NCBI GenBank assembly: GCA_021776475.1
Contig: JAJFFV010000006.1
Location: 620,001 to 684,000, forward strand
DNA: 64,000 nt
Origin: Parvularculaceae bacterium
GTDB lineage: Bacteria; Pseudomonadota; Alphaproteobacteria; Caulobacterales; Parvularculaceae
Direction: 5' to 3'
Below are positions 19,299 to 29,111 of this stretch, piece after piece; the stretch's first letter is position 1, and each line of letters starts with the position of its first letter. The position numbers and the translations under genes were made by a program. A model generated the notes under the pieces. The model worked only from the letters and a program-made list of their open reading frames with translations, did not search any database and had not been told where the DNA came from.

Positions 19299-21020
19299 TT
19301 AGTACACGAATCGTTCCTTTAAGCCGAGGCCCTTGTTTTTCGTGAACTCCACCGTATCTTGTTTGTGTTTGAATTCGAACGAGGCGGTGATGAAAGCGGT
19401 GTAATCGCGCTCGGTTACAGTATCAAGGCCGATCAAATCTGCTTTGCCTTTGTCTTTGGTGAAGGTCAGGTCGATATACCCTTTGTGCTGTGGGTCGTAA
19501 TACCTAACACAGTCGTTTTCGCGGGTTGTGAGCAACGCATAGTCCTTGGTACCGCTGCCCAGAAATGCTTCTATTGTTGGTGAGGTAATCGAAGTGGCAC
19601 CGAGTTCAATTCCGACCTTCTTGGCATCATCGGTAATTAGATCATTCACCCAGAATTCATGAGCATCACCTGTCAGCACGACGATATCGGTAACCTCGTT
19701 CTCGATCATCCGGTCATAAAAGCGCTCGCGCGCGTATGGATATCCGCCCCATGAATCGAGGTAGAGGGGCAATTTGAACACGGAGTTTTCGACGAAATCC
19801 CTGATGCCCGAGAAAACAGGCTCGACTTTCTGTATTATTTCTTCGGAGATATAAGGCACAAGATCCGGAGTTCTGACATCCGCCATTAAAATCTGGTTGG
19901 CGACGATCCGCCAAGCCTTTCCTTCGCTTTTAGACCGAACCATCGCGTTACTTATGTAATCAAGCTGAGCATCACCGAGCATATAGCGGTCTTCCGCACC
20001 GACGATATTCTTCATGAAGGCGTCGACATCATCTTGCGAAGTGAATTCGGAAGAATAGTCTTCAAGTTCGATCTGTACTGCGCGGGCAGTCAGACGGGTT
20101 TCAACACTCGCAAGCGTTAACAAGTCGCCCCAGTCGTAAGACTTGTAGAGAGCTTCTCGCGCCCTGCCAGGTTCGGCATCGCGTACCGGCATCCATTCGT
20201 AATAGGCCTGCATGGCGGCTCTGCGTCTTGCGACCCAGTCGCCCTCATCAAGCTGATGATTGTTAGAGCCGCCTTCCCATGAGTTGTTGGCAACTTCATG
20301 ATCATCCCACAAACAGATCATCGGATGTATGGCGTGCATCGCCTGAAGCGCAGGGTCGGTTTTGTATTGCGCATGACGGGCGCGGTAGTCCTCAAGGGTC
20401 AGAACTTCATGTGCCGGTTCGTGGAGGCGGCCGAGGTCTTTTCCGACCTCTCCTCCGTAACCATCATGGCCATATTCGTAAAAATAATCGCCGAGATGAA
20501 TAACGGCATCGAACGCCTCATTGCGGGCGATATGATCATAGCCGTTAAAAAAACCATATTGCCAATTGGCACAGGAAACGACCGCAAACCGAGCCTGATC
20601 AACAGACCCTGACGGCAGGGTTTTGGTTCTTCCGATCCGGGAAACGCTGTCTGCAGACAGGAACCTGAAATAATATGAACGGCCAGGTTCGAGTCCTGTT
20701 GCATCGTGCTTGACCGTCCAGTCGGCGGCCGCGTTGGCCTCCACCCCGACAGCGTAAACAGTGTTTGCAAATTCCGGATCTTCTGCAATTTCGAGCCGAA
20801 GTGGAACAACTGAAGTGCCTTCAGGGCTCGCGGGCGCTAGTCTTGTCCACATGATCACACTGGTCGCGGTCGGATCACCGCTGGCAACACCGTGGGCAAA
20901 AGCGCCGGCTTTGGCATTTTCCGGAGATGTGAAGGTCTCATGCCCATATTCGCTGGAGCAGCCAGTGGCGCCCGCGGCAAGTGTTCCAATGAGTGCCTGA
21001 CGGCGTGAGATTTTTGTCAT
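19299..21020 (-). CDS. phoD: PhoD-type alkaline phosphatase, Tat lipoprotein
   Basis: PhoD enzymes are calcium/iron phosphodiesterase-monoesterases exported folded by the Tat system. The N-terminus has the twin-arginine motif SRRQALIG (5-12) and a lipobox GATGC, so C21 may be lipidated. A PhoD N-terminal beta domain starts at FAHGVASGDPTATSVIMWTR. Catalytic blocks are VVSCANWQYG, IHLGDYFYEYG, WDDHEVANNS and LTGDAHEFW. The 573-residue length is normal. No Pho box is evident upstream. With the PhoA-type enzyme and the calcineurin-type lipoprotein it is the third exported phosphoesterase within 17 kb. Confidence 0.92.
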   Translation of the reverse strand: MTKISRRQALIGTLAAGATGCSSEYGHETFTSPENAKAGAFAHGVASGDPTATSVIMWTRLAPASPEGTSVVPLRLEIAEDPEFANTVYAVGVEANAAADWTVKHDATGLEPGRSYYFRFLSADSVSRIGRTKTLPSGSVDQARFAVVSCANWQYGFFNGYDHIARNEAFDAVIHLGDYFYEYGHDGYGGEVGKDLGRLHEPAHEVLTLEDYRARHAQYKTDPALQAMHAIHPMICLWDDHEVANNSWEGGSNNHQLDEGDWVARRRAAMQAYYEWMPVRDAEPGRAREALYKSYDWGDLLTLASVETRLTARAVQIELEDYSSEFTSQDDVDAFMKNIVGAEDRYMLGDAQLDYISNAMVRSKSEGKAWRIVANQILMADVRTPDLVPYISEEIIQKVEPVFSGIRDFVENSVFKLPLYLDSWGGYPYARERFYDRMIENEVTDIVVLTGDAHEFWVNDLITDDAKKVGIELGATSITSPTIEAFLGSGTKDYALLTTRENDCVRYYDPQHKGYIDLTFTKDKGKADLIGLDTVTERDYTAFITASFEFKHKQDTVEFTKNKGLGLKERFVY

Positions 21021-21401
21021 GATGTCCCCATTTTCCGAATTGCGCCCTGCAGCATAGAGGCAGGAGCCTTATTCGGGAAGGTCTCTGGAGGTAAAACTGC
21101 AGCTGCGGTTTCGCCTGTTTTGTGCAGGAGTGAAAGTGTTCATTATCGTGATGAATTGGCAATCAGGCCGGAGATCATCGGTGAAGTGCTCACGCCCTGG
21201 ATGCGTCAGGTGAAAAGATTGAGGGATGCCGTCCGGTGTGGTAATAGCATAAACCATTCAAATCGCCGGAGCCATTGGCAGTTGCGTCTACCAACCGCGT
21301 CAAGCCAACCAGTTTTTATCTTTGTTTCCAAAGGTTTGCCTCCCATATTTACGTTTCCAGCGAAAGCTCTATGACCCCTCTTTCGGGAGTGAATTCGCCA
21401 A
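21021..21401. other. Divergent intergenic region phoD / E1 operon
   Basis: The 381 bases must carry both promoters. Short ORFs on both strands around 21069-21374 have no family pattern or binding site. I see no RNA gene. GGGAG lies 17 bases before the E1 start codon. Confidence 0.5.
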
Positions 21402-23615
21402 ATGTTTGACCGCGCAGAAGCTATTGATCAGGGCTTTGTTGCCCGTGTGACGGCAAAGGACTTTCCGGTGCCGGTTTCCAACCTGTCCTTCACTCAGGCG
21501 GGTCTCAGTCAGGCTGCTTTTATCGAATTGTTTGAATCCCAGGTTATGAGCCGCCAGCTTGATCTGATTGCTCGCCGCTCCAAGGGTAAGACGTTTTATT
21601 CGATCGGCTCATCCGGACATGAAGGGACCGCCGCAGTCGCCAGGGCGACGCGTCAGACTGACATGGCGTTCCTGCACTACCGTGATGCCGCTTACCTGAT
21701 TCAACGGCTGCGCCAACAGAACGGCACATCGGTTCTGTATGACATGATGCTGTCATTTGCGGCTTCGAGCGACGATCCGGTGTCCGGCGGCCGCCACAAA
21801 GTTCTTGGAGGTGCTGACATTTTCGTACCCCCGCAAACCAGTACGATTGCGTCGCATTTGCCGAAAGCGGTTGGCGCGGCGCATTCGATCGGCCTTGCGC
21901 GAAAACTGGCCAATCATGAGGCTGTGCTGCCCGAAGACGCGATCATCCTGTGTTCATTTGGTGATGCATCAGCCAATCATTCGACAGCGCAAGGCGCGAT
22001 TAATTCCGCCGCCTGGGCTGCATATCAGAATTCACCGATGCCGATTGTCTTTATCTGTGAAGACAATGGTATCGGTATTTCTGTCCGTACACCGCAAGGC
22101 TGGATTAGGGCGAGCTATCAAAACCGACCTGGCCTCAAATACATGTTCTGTAATGGCACCAGTCTTGCGGAGGTTTATGCTAAAACGGCTGAAGCCGCTC
22201 AGTATGCGAGAGCGCTGAGAAAACCTGTTTTTCTGCACATGAAGACTGTTCGGCTCATGGGACATGCCGGTGCCGATATCGAGGTATCTTACACTGACGC
22301 GGTGCACATTGAAGCGATTGAAGCACAAGATCCGTTGCTTCAGAGTGCGGCAGAGATTGTTAATTCAGGTCTGCTTACATCCGAACAAGTTTGCGCGATC
22401 TATCAGGAAACAAAGACGCGAATAGCGCGGGTAGCGGAAGAGGCTTTTACTCGTCCGAAACTTGAAACTGCCGCGGACGTGATGCAAACAATTGTGCCTC
22501 AGCGACCTAAGAGGCCATCGCCCGTACCTAGTGACAATGAAGCCCGATCAAAAATGTGGGGTAAAGATGCCCGCCTGCTGCAAAAACCACAACCAATGGC
22601 GCGGCACATCAACTTTGCGCTCGCTGATTTGTTGCTCGATTATCCGAGTACGTTCGTTTTTGGTGAAGATGTCGGGCGCAAAGGCGGCGTTTATTCCGTC
22701 ACAACAGGTCTGCAGCAAAAATTTGGCCCGGCTCGTGTCATGGATACGCTGCTTGATGAGCAGACGATCCTCGGTCTCGCGATCGGGAGTGCGCATAATG
22801 GGTTTGTGCCGATACCCGAGATCCAGTTTCTCGCCTATGTCCACAACGCGGAAGACCAAATTCGCGGCGAAGCGGCAACCCTGTCATTCTTCTCAAACAG
22901 CCAGTTCGTTAATCCTATGGTCGTGCGCATTGCCGGCCTTGGTTATCAAAAAGGCTTTGGCGGCCACTTTCATAATGACAATTCACTGGCGATTTTTCGG
23001 GATATTCCCGGTGTAATTGTTGCTTGCCCCACAAACGGGCGGGACGCAGCACGCATGTTGCGCGAGTGTGTCCGGCTGGCCCATGAAGAAGGCCGGGTCG
23101 TTATTTTCGTTGAACCCATCGCCTTGTATATGACGCCAGATTTGCACAGGGCTGGGGACAAGGAATGGCTTGCCGAATACATTTCGCCCGACAAGGACCA
23201 ACCGATTGAATTCGGTGAACCCGGTATTCACGGAGGTGGAACAGACCTGTGTATTGTCACTTACGGCAACGGATATTATTTAAGCCGGAAGGCAGCAAAA
23301 CTTCTGGCCGACAAGCACAGCCTCAACGTCCGCGTTCTCGATCTACGCTGGCTTCAACCCCTAAATGAACCAGCGATAATTGAACACGCCGAGGCCTGCG
23401 ATCATGTATTGGTGGTTGATGAGTGCCGCAAGACGGCTTCCCTGAGCGAACAGCTTTTTACGCTATTCGCCGAAAATAACATGGTAAAGCCGCTCGCTCG
23501 CGTTACCGCCGAAGACAGCTTTATTCCGCTCGGCACGGCGGCAACCGTTACCTTGCCCAGCGTCGAAGGCATTGTCGGTACTGCCAAAAACCTATGCGGA
23601 AAGGCCGGAAAATGA
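21402..23615 (+). CDS. Fused alpha-beta 2-oxoacid dehydrogenase E1
   Basis: This is a thiamine-diphosphate E1 enzyme, most like branched-chain 2-oxoacid dehydrogenase with alpha and beta chains in one polypeptide. The alpha half has GKTFYSIGSSGHEG, HYRDAAYLIQR and the ThDP motif GDASANHSTAQGAINSA (starting near residue 187, ending in CEDN). The beta half begins near residue 397 with FALADLLLDYP, then VFGEDVGRKGGVY and EIQFLAYVHNAEDQI. At 737 residues it equals both chains joined. No E2 or E3 gene is near. It is the first gene of a six-gene operon; the next start overlaps its stop (ATGA). Substrate preference is inferred. Confidence 0.88.
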   Translation: MFDRAEAIDQGFVARVTAKDFPVPVSNLSFTQAGLSQAAFIELFESQVMSRQLDLIARRSKGKTFYSIGSSGHEGTAAVARATRQTDMAFLHYRDAAYLIQRLRQQNGTSVLYDMMLSFAASSDDPVSGGRHKVLGGADIFVPPQTSTIASHLPKAVGAAHSIGLARKLANHEAVLPEDAIILCSFGDASANHSTAQGAINSAAWAAYQNSPMPIVFICEDNGIGISVRTPQGWIRASYQNRPGLKYMFCNGTSLAEVYAKTAEAAQYARALRKPVFLHMKTVRLMGHAGADIEVSYTDAVHIEAIEAQDPLLQSAAEIVNSGLLTSEQVCAIYQETKTRIARVAEEAFTRPKLETAADVMQTIVPQRPKRPSPVPSDNEARSKMWGKDARLLQKPQPMARHINFALADLLLDYPSTFVFGEDVGRKGGVYSVTTGLQQKFGPARVMDTLLDEQTILGLAIGSAHNGFVPIPEIQFLAYVHNAEDQIRGEAATLSFFSNSQFVNPMVVRIAGLGYQKGFGGHFHNDNSLAIFRDIPGVIVACPTNGRDAARMLRECVRLAHEEGRVVIFVEPIALYMTPDLHRAGDKEWLAEYISPDKDQPIEFGEPGIHGGGTDLCIVTYGNGYYLSRKAAKLLADKHSLNVRVLDLRWLQPLNEPAIIEHAEACDHVLVVDECRKTASLSEQLFTLFAENNMVKPLARVTAEDSFIPLGTAATVTLPSVEGIVGTAKNLCGKAGK

Positions 23616-24652
23616 GCGCGAAGGAAACAGCGATCGTCGTTTGCCCCGGTCGTGGCACTTACAACGCCGCCGAGCTTGGCTATCTGGCGCAGCATCACGC
23701 CGACAAGAACGAATTTCGCGCGCTCGTGGATGCGGTTAGAAGGGTCAAAGGGCAGGTCACGGTCTCTGAACTCGATAGCGCTGAAAAGTTCCGTATGGGT
23801 CTTCACGGTACGGGCGAGAATGCATCACTCCTGATTTTCGCCTGTGTGATCGCCGATTTCATGGATCTGCGTGAGCACTATGATATCCTAGCTGTAACCG
23901 GCAACTCTATGGGATGGTATCTGGCGCTTGCTTGTGCTGGCGCTGTAAGCCTCGAAGATGGCGCGCGCCTGGTCAACGAAATGGGCGCGCTCATGCACGA
24001 AAAAGGTGTTGGCGGACAGATTGTTTATCCGATTGTCGATGACGAGTGGCATCGCGATCCTTCCCGCGAACAGTTGATCAACGATGTTCTCACCGAATCA
24101 CAGGCGCGGGACGATGTTTCGGTTACGATCTCTATCCATCTGGGTGGTCTGATCGTTCTTGCCGCGTGTGAACCAGGTCTGAAGTTTCTGGCAGAACGCC
24201 TGCCGGAAACTGACCGCTATCCCATGCGGCTCAACAATCACGCGGCATTTCATAGTGCGCTGCTCAACCACATTGTGCCGGAAGCTCAATCGCGGTTACC
24301 GCGAGAAATGTTCAACAAACCGCAAATTCCGATGGTCGATGGTCTCGGTAATGTATGGTCGCCGTACTCGACGGATACTCAAGGACTTTACGACTACACG
24401 TTGGGCACACAAATCAACCAGACCTACAATTTTTCCAAGGCGGTCGAAGTAGCAGTCAAAGAATTCGCGCCTGAAAAGGTCATCGTGACAGGGCCGGGTA
24501 CTACTATGGGCGCACCGGTTGCTCAGGAATTGATTCAACACCGCTGGCACGGCCTCACCAGCAAAACTGATTTTAAGGCCTTACAGGTCAAGGCACCTTA
24601 CATTATAAGCATGGGTCTAGCCGACCAGCGCGCGCTCGCCCTCGGCACTTAG
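23612..24652 (+). CDS. FabD-like acyltransferase, altered active site
   Basis: The fold is that of malonyl-CoA:ACP transacylase. The start ATG overlaps the E1 stop (ATGA). The nucleophile motif is GNSMG (97-101, S99) instead of GHSLG, and the catalytic histidine is H214 in HAAFHSAL. Position 124, exactly 25 residues after the serine, is Met where malonyl-specific FabD has Arg; the window's own FabD keeps that Arg. The residue that binds the malonyl carboxylate is thus gone, so a non-dicarboxylic acyl group is the likely substrate. The N-terminal CPGRGTYNA replaces FPGQGSQ. Length is 346 residues. The role, perhaps acyl transfer after E1, is inference. Confidence 0.75.
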   Translation: MSAKETAIVVCPGRGTYNAAELGYLAQHHADKNEFRALVDAVRRVKGQVTVSELDSAEKFRMGLHGTGENASLLIFACVIADFMDLREHYDILAVTGNSMGWYLALACAGAVSLEDGARLVNEMGALMHEKGVGGQIVYPIVDDEWHRDPSREQLINDVLTESQARDDVSVTISIHLGGLIVLAACEPGLKFLAERLPETDRYPMRLNNHAAFHSALLNHIVPEAQSRLPREMFNKPQIPMVDGLGNVWSPYSTDTQGLYDYTLGTQINQTYNFSKAVEVAVKEFAPEKVIVTGPGTTMGAPVAQELIQHRWHGLTSKTDFKALQVKAPYIISMGLADQRALALGT

Positions 24653-24680
24653 CGCCCCCGGAACAGGAAAGACGACCGAT

Positions 24681-25868
24681 ATGGCAAAGGACATGGCGAC
24701 CGAAACATTTCAGTGGGATGATCCGTTACTGCTCGAGTCACAGTTAACAGATGAAGAACGGATGATCCGCGATGCCGCCCGAGGATATGCGCAGGACAAG
24801 TTGATGCCGCGCATCCTTATGGCAAACCGCGAAGAACGCTTTGACCGGGAAATCATGACGGAACTTGGCGCGCAAGGCCTTCTCGGTGCTACTGTAGCGG
24901 AAGAATTTGGCGGGGGTGGTGCCAGTCACGTGGCTTACGGACTGATCGCCCGGGAAGTAGAGCGGGTCGATTCCGGCTATCGCTCCGCCATGTCGGTTCA
25001 GTCGTCGCTGGTCATGTTCCCGATCGAGTCGTTCGGCAGCGATGCGCAAAAACAGAAATACCTGCCGAAGCTGGCAAAGGGTGAATTGGTAGGCTGTTTC
25101 GGTCTGACGGAATCTGACGGCGGGTCTGATCCTGGCTCCATGCGTACCCGTGCGACCTCTGCGGATGGTGGCTATGTTCTCAAAGGTACGAAAATGTGGA
25201 TCACCAATTCCCCGATCGCGGATATTGCGGTTGTCTGGGCGAAACTTGATGATGTGATCCGGGGGTTCATTGTTGAACGCGGGATGAAAGGATTCAGTAC
25301 ACCAAAAATCGACGGTAAACTGTCGCTGCGCGCATCAGTTACCGGCGAGATCGTACTGGACGACACGTTTGTACCTTTAGAAAACCTTTTGCCTAACGTC
25401 GAAGGATTGCGAGGGCCGTTCGGCTGCCTGAACAAGGCTCGGTACGGTATCAGCTGGGGGGCTATGGGCGCCGCAGAATTCTGCTGGCATGCGTCCCGCA
25501 ATTATTCAATGGACCGCATCGTGTTCGGAAAACCAATTGCAGCAACGCAGCTGGTGCAGAAAAAACTGGCCGATATGCAAACTGAGATCGCGCTTGGTTT
25601 GCAGGGGGCTCTGCAACTTGGCCGCATGCTCGATCAGGGTGTTTTCGCGCCGGAATCGATTTCCCTGATGAAGCGGAACAATTGTGGCAAAGCGCTTGAT
25701 ATCGCACGCGTCGCCAGAGACATCCATGGTGGCAACGGGATTTCAGACGAATATCACGTACTGCGTCACGGCATGAATCTTGAGACGGTCAATACCTATG
25801 AGGGCACACATGATATTCATGCGCTCATTCTTGGCCGTGCTCAAACAGGCCATCAGGCCTTTATGTAA
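24681..25868 (+). CDS. gcdH: Glutaryl-CoA dehydrogenase
   Basis: This FAD enzyme converts glutaryl-CoA to crotonyl-CoA in Lys/Trp degradation. The 395 residues show the acyl-CoA dehydrogenase order: N-terminal helices ([15 protein letters not shown]), FAD-binding sheet with [16 protein letters not shown] and [10 protein letters not shown], then the C-terminal helices. The catalytic base is E374 in [20 protein letters not shown] is the typical GcdH string. It lies 28 bases after the acyltransferase and 24 before the TPR gene. Close relatives of GcdH act on other acyl-CoAs, but this match is strong. Confidence 0.93.
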   Translation: MAKDMATETFQWDDPLLLESQLTDEERMIRDAARGYAQDKLMPRILMANREERFDREIMTELGAQGLLGATVAEEFGGGGASHVAYGLIAREVERVDSGYRSAMSVQSSLVMFPIESFGSDAQKQKYLPKLAKGELVGCFGLTESDGGSDPGSMRTRATSADGGYVLKGTKMWITNSPIADIAVVWAKLDDVIRGFIVERGMKGFSTPKIDGKLSLRASVTGEIVLDDTFVPLENLLPNVEGLRGPFGCLNKARYGISWGAMGAAEFCWHASRNYSMDRIVFGKPIAATQLVQKKLADMQTEIALGLQGALQLGRMLDQGVFAPESISLMKRNNCGKALDIARVARDIHGGNGISDEYHVLRHGMNLETVNTYEGTHDIHALILGRAQTGHQAFM

Positions 25869-25892
25869 CCAAAAGATGCAGGTATTTTTTTT

Positions 25893-27899
25893 ATGACAGT
25901 CGGAACGCCGCCGCTGGAATTTCAGCAAGTCCTGTCGTTGCAACAGAAGGGTGATTTTGCCGGTGCAATGCTTTTGTGCAGGCAGATCATGCAACAGTAT
26001 CCGCGGCACCCAGCGGCATTCCAGTTTGCGGCTATGGTGCAATGTCAGGACGGAAAACTGGAGGAGGGTGTGGCGTTGTTGCGCCAGGCGATCAATCTGG
26101 GTGCGGATAACGCATCAATGCGTTACAATCTGGCAAAGGCGCTCTATCAACTTGGGAACCTTGAGGATGCTGAAAATGCTTGCCAGAAAGCACTGGCGGA
26201 TAATCCAAATGCCGTGAATGTTCTGTGCCTGTATGGTGATATACAAAAGGCAGGCGGACAGCTTGCAGCAGCAGCAGATACATATCGGCACGCGTTGCAC
26301 ATTCAACCGAAAACGCTCCAAGCGTGGAATAATCTCGGCAACGCTCTTCGTGTCACGCGTCAGTTTAAAGAGGCAATAACTGCTCTCGACACTGCGGTGA
26401 CCCTGAGCCCCGATACTGCGCAACTCCACTTTAATCTGGGGAATGCCTTCAAGGACGCAGGCAACTATCCGGAAGCTGCACAGTCGCACAAGCGTGCCTG
26501 CGACCTGGACCCAGACAATGCAGAGGCTTTGAGCCAGCTCGGTGAGGCGATGATCGCCATGGGATTACAGTCTGAAACCGCGACTATCTTCGGCCGGGTA
26601 GTAGAACTACAGCCGGATAATTCGAATGCACATTTTAACTTGGGGATTGCGGTCGCAATGACGGGTGATGCGCCCGCTTCCCTTGTCGCGTTCAGGCGCG
26701 CAATCGAACTTCAACCGGAACTTTGGCCAGCTCATTTCAATCTGATTTCACAACTGGAAAAAACCAGTCAGTTGGAAGAGATGGAGGCAGCCCTTAACCA
26801 TGTCGAGGCAACTCTCGGCGAAGATCCGACGATACCGGTCCTTCGGGCATCTTTGTTCAAACGGCAAGGTCGGTTTGAAGAGGCGCGCGATTTGCTCTCA
26901 GTAGTGAATGAAAACCGAAATCCGGAAACGTCGCTCTTGCGGGCAACACTGATGGGCCAGGTGTCTGATCGGCTTGGTGACAGTACTGCTGCTTTTGCAG
27001 CGTTTGTTGAAATGAACGAGGCCGAGGCCAGACGCCCGTATGCCGCCAGAATTAACAAGCAAGCATATCTTGATCACATAAGCTTCCTGGAGACCCAAAT
27101 TACTCCAGAAGTTATAGCTTCATGGAACATCGTGGAGCGGGATACGAAACGAACGCCCCCTGCTTTTCTTGTTGGCTTTCCACGATCCGGGACGACGCTG
27201 CTGGATACAATGTTACGCAGTCATGGTGAGATTGGTGTTTTGGAAGAAGTGCCGATCATCGAAAATGTTTTGGAAAAAGCAGACCGCGCAACGGTTTACG
27301 GCCCGGCGACTGACGACCAAATGACCGGGTTTCGTTCGGAATATTTCGATCAGCTGAACCTGAACACCGAAGGCACCTTCAAATCCCTCTGGATCGACAA
27401 GCTGCCGCTGAACATGGTAGAAGCGGGAGTTATTCATAGATTGTTTCCTGAAGCAAAATTTATTTTTGCGTTACGTCATCCGTGTGACGCTGTCTTGAGC
27501 TGTTTCATGCAACAATTTGCTCTAAACGATGCGATGGTGAACTTCACTACGATTGAAGATGCGGCGCATCTCTACGACCGGGCGATGGGCATGTGGTTGC
27601 GTTATACCGAACTATTGCCACTGCAGGTTTATCATGTCCGATACGAAGAGCTTGTCAGCGCTCCAAAAGAAACTCTGTCCCCGCTGCTTGAGTTTCTTGG
27701 TGTTGAATGGCGTGACTCAGTTCTTGATCATCAGAGTACTGCAACAAAGCGTACGAATATCAATACCCCGAGCTATCATCAGGTCACGGAGGAGTTATAC
27801 ACGCACGCAGCAGGCAGATGGAAGCGCTACAGGGAGCAGATGGCGAGTGTCCTTCCGTTGATCACACCCTGGGCCGAACGATTTGACTACAACGTATAA
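25893..27899 (+). CDS. TPR repeat sulfotransferase
   Basis: The first 300 or so residues are tandem TPR repeats; clear units include AWNNLGNALRVTRQFKEA, HFNLGNAFKDAGNYPEAA and HFNLGIAVAMTGDAPASL. The C-terminal half is a PAPS-dependent sulfotransferase domain. The 5'-phosphosulfate loop is VGFPRSGTT (427-435), and the 3'-phosphate region includes FALRHPCDAVLSCF. This architecture is common in proteobacteria and resembles tyrosyl-protein sulfotransferase domains; acceptors are mostly unknown. There is no signal peptide, so it is cytoplasmic. Its place inside an acyl-CoA operon with gaps of 24 and 33 bases is unexplained. Confidence 0.85.
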   Translation: MTVGTPPLEFQQVLSLQQKGDFAGAMLLCRQIMQQYPRHPAAFQFAAMVQCQDGKLEEGVALLRQAINLGADNASMRYNLAKALYQLGNLEDAENACQKALADNPNAVNVLCLYGDIQKAGGQLAAAADTYRHALHIQPKTLQAWNNLGNALRVTRQFKEAITALDTAVTLSPDTAQLHFNLGNAFKDAGNYPEAAQSHKRACDLDPDNAEALSQLGEAMIAMGLQSETATIFGRVVELQPDNSNAHFNLGIAVAMTGDAPASLVAFRRAIELQPELWPAHFNLISQLEKTSQLEEMEAALNHVEATLGEDPTIPVLRASLFKRQGRFEEARDLLSVVNENRNPETSLLRATLMGQVSDRLGDSTAAFAAFVEMNEAEARRPYAARINKQAYLDHISFLETQITPEVIASWNIVERDTKRTPPAFLVGFPRSGTTLLDTMLRSHGEIGVLEEVPIIENVLEKADRATVYGPATDDQMTGFRSEYFDQLNLNTEGTFKSLWIDKLPLNMVEAGVIHRLFPEAKFIFALRHPCDAVLSCFMQQFALNDAMVNFTTIEDAAHLYDRAMGMWLRYTELLPLQVYHVRYEELVSAPKETLSPLLEFLGVEWRDSVLDHQSTATKRTNINTPSYHQVTEELYTHAAGRWKRYREQMASVLPLITPWAERFDYNV

Positions 27900-27932
27900 A
27901 AATAGCGGATCAGCTAAACACCACGGGCAACA

Positions 27933-29081
27933 ATGACCACACTTCAGGGCCTCAGAATAGTCGAACTCGCCGGTATTGGCCCGGCGCCATTTTGCGGGAT
28001 GATGTTGGCTGATCACGGTGCGGAAGTCATCCGGATAGATCGACCCAATCCCGGCATTGAAGGCATGATACCGCGTGAAAAGGACGTTCTGTCCCGCGGC
28101 CGAAAATCGATCATCGTCGATCTCAAAACCCCCGAAGGTATAGAGACAGTCCGCGATCTTTCAAAAACAGCCGATGGACTAATCGAAGGTTTGCGGCCAG
28201 GTGTGATGGAGCGGATAGGGCTTGGGCCTGATGTACTTTTAACGGACAACCCGCGCCTTGTATATGGTCGTGTAACCGGCTGGGGTCAAACGGGCCCCTT
28301 GGCTAAGGTCGCTGGCCATGACATCAACTACATTTCCCTGTCCGGTAATTTGCACACCTATGGCCGGGCTGGAGATAAACCGACACCGCCCGTTAATCTC
28401 GCTGCAGATTATGCAGGAGGAGCCATGTTCCTGGCCTTTGGAATGTTGGCAGCCATCTTGTCTGCGAAACAGAGTGGCAAAGGGCAGGTAATCGACTGTG
28501 CGATGATCGACGGTGCGGCAGCTTTGGCTGGCATGACCTGGTCATGCCACAATGCAGGCATATGGTCCGATGAGCGAGGCACAAACCTTTTGGATACCGG
28601 TGCCCATTTTTATGACACGTACGAAACCGCGGACGGCAAATGGATTTCAATCGGCTGTATAGAGCCGCAATTCTATGCAGGGTTTCGGCAGCTGGCAGGG
28701 CTTGAAGAAGACGGGGATTTCGATGCGCAGCTTGACGAAAAGGCATGGCCGGCACTCAAAGAAAAGCTGACGGCCGTTTTCCAAGGCAAGACCCGATCTG
28801 AATGGTGCGTCCTGTTAGAGGGCATGGATGTTTGTTTCGCGCCAGTCCTGTCAATGGCTGAAGCACCTGCTCATCCGCACAACCAGGAACGCCAGATTTT
28901 TCTGGACGTTGCAGGAGACCCGCAACCGGCGCCGGCACCCCGATTTTCTGCGACACCTGCCGAGCGACCTACGGCTGCGTTACCGGCAGGAAGCGATGCA
29001 CATGCAGTGCTTGACAGTCTTGGATACAATGCAGAAAAGATTGATCAACTTTTACAGGCGGGTATCGTCAGAAAAGCCTGA
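27933..29081 (+). CDS. Alpha-methylacyl-CoA racemase (CaiB/BaiF family)
   Basis: Family III CoA-transferase fold. The opening LRIVELAGIGPAPFCGMMLAD (split at residue 17) is the AMACR signature. The racemase catalytic residues line up with the mycobacterial enzyme: H129 in VAGHDINY, D159 in NLAADYAGG and E244 in GCIEPQFY. It should epimerise (R)- and (S)-2-methylacyl-CoA, needed to degrade methyl-branched chains. Length of 382 is normal. It sits between the sulfotransferase and the SDR. A CoA-transferase role with gcdH (glutarate activation) was considered, but the catalytic triad favours a racemase. Confidence 0.88.
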   Translation: MTTLQGLRIVELAGIGPAPFCGMMLADHGAEVIRIDRPNPGIEGMIPREKDVLSRGRKSIIVDLKTPEGIETVRDLSKTADGLIEGLRPGVMERIGLGPDVLLTDNPRLVYGRVTGWGQTGPLAKVAGHDINYISLSGNLHTYGRAGDKPTPPVNLAADYAGGAMFLAFGMLAAILSAKQSGKGQVIDCAMIDGAAALAGMTWSCHNAGIWSDERGTNLLDTGAHFYDTYETADGKWISIGCIEPQFYAGFRQLAGLEEDGDFDAQLDEKAWPALKEKLTAVFQGKTRSEWCVLLEGMDVCFAPVLSMAEAPAHPHNQERQIFLDVAGDPQPAPAPRFSATPAERPTAALPAGSDAHAVLDSLGYNAEKIDQLLQAGIVRKA

Positions 29082-29111
29082 CATTTCTTCGAACAAAAGA
29101 TAGGCAATTCT

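Noticed and set aside
21069-21374. Short ORFs on both strands in the phoD/E1 gap
   Set aside because: They overlap each other, lack binding sites and resemble no family.
27933-29081. Glutarate CoA-transferase as partner of gcdH
   Set aside because: The H129/D159/E244 set and opening motif fit alpha-methylacyl-CoA racemase better.
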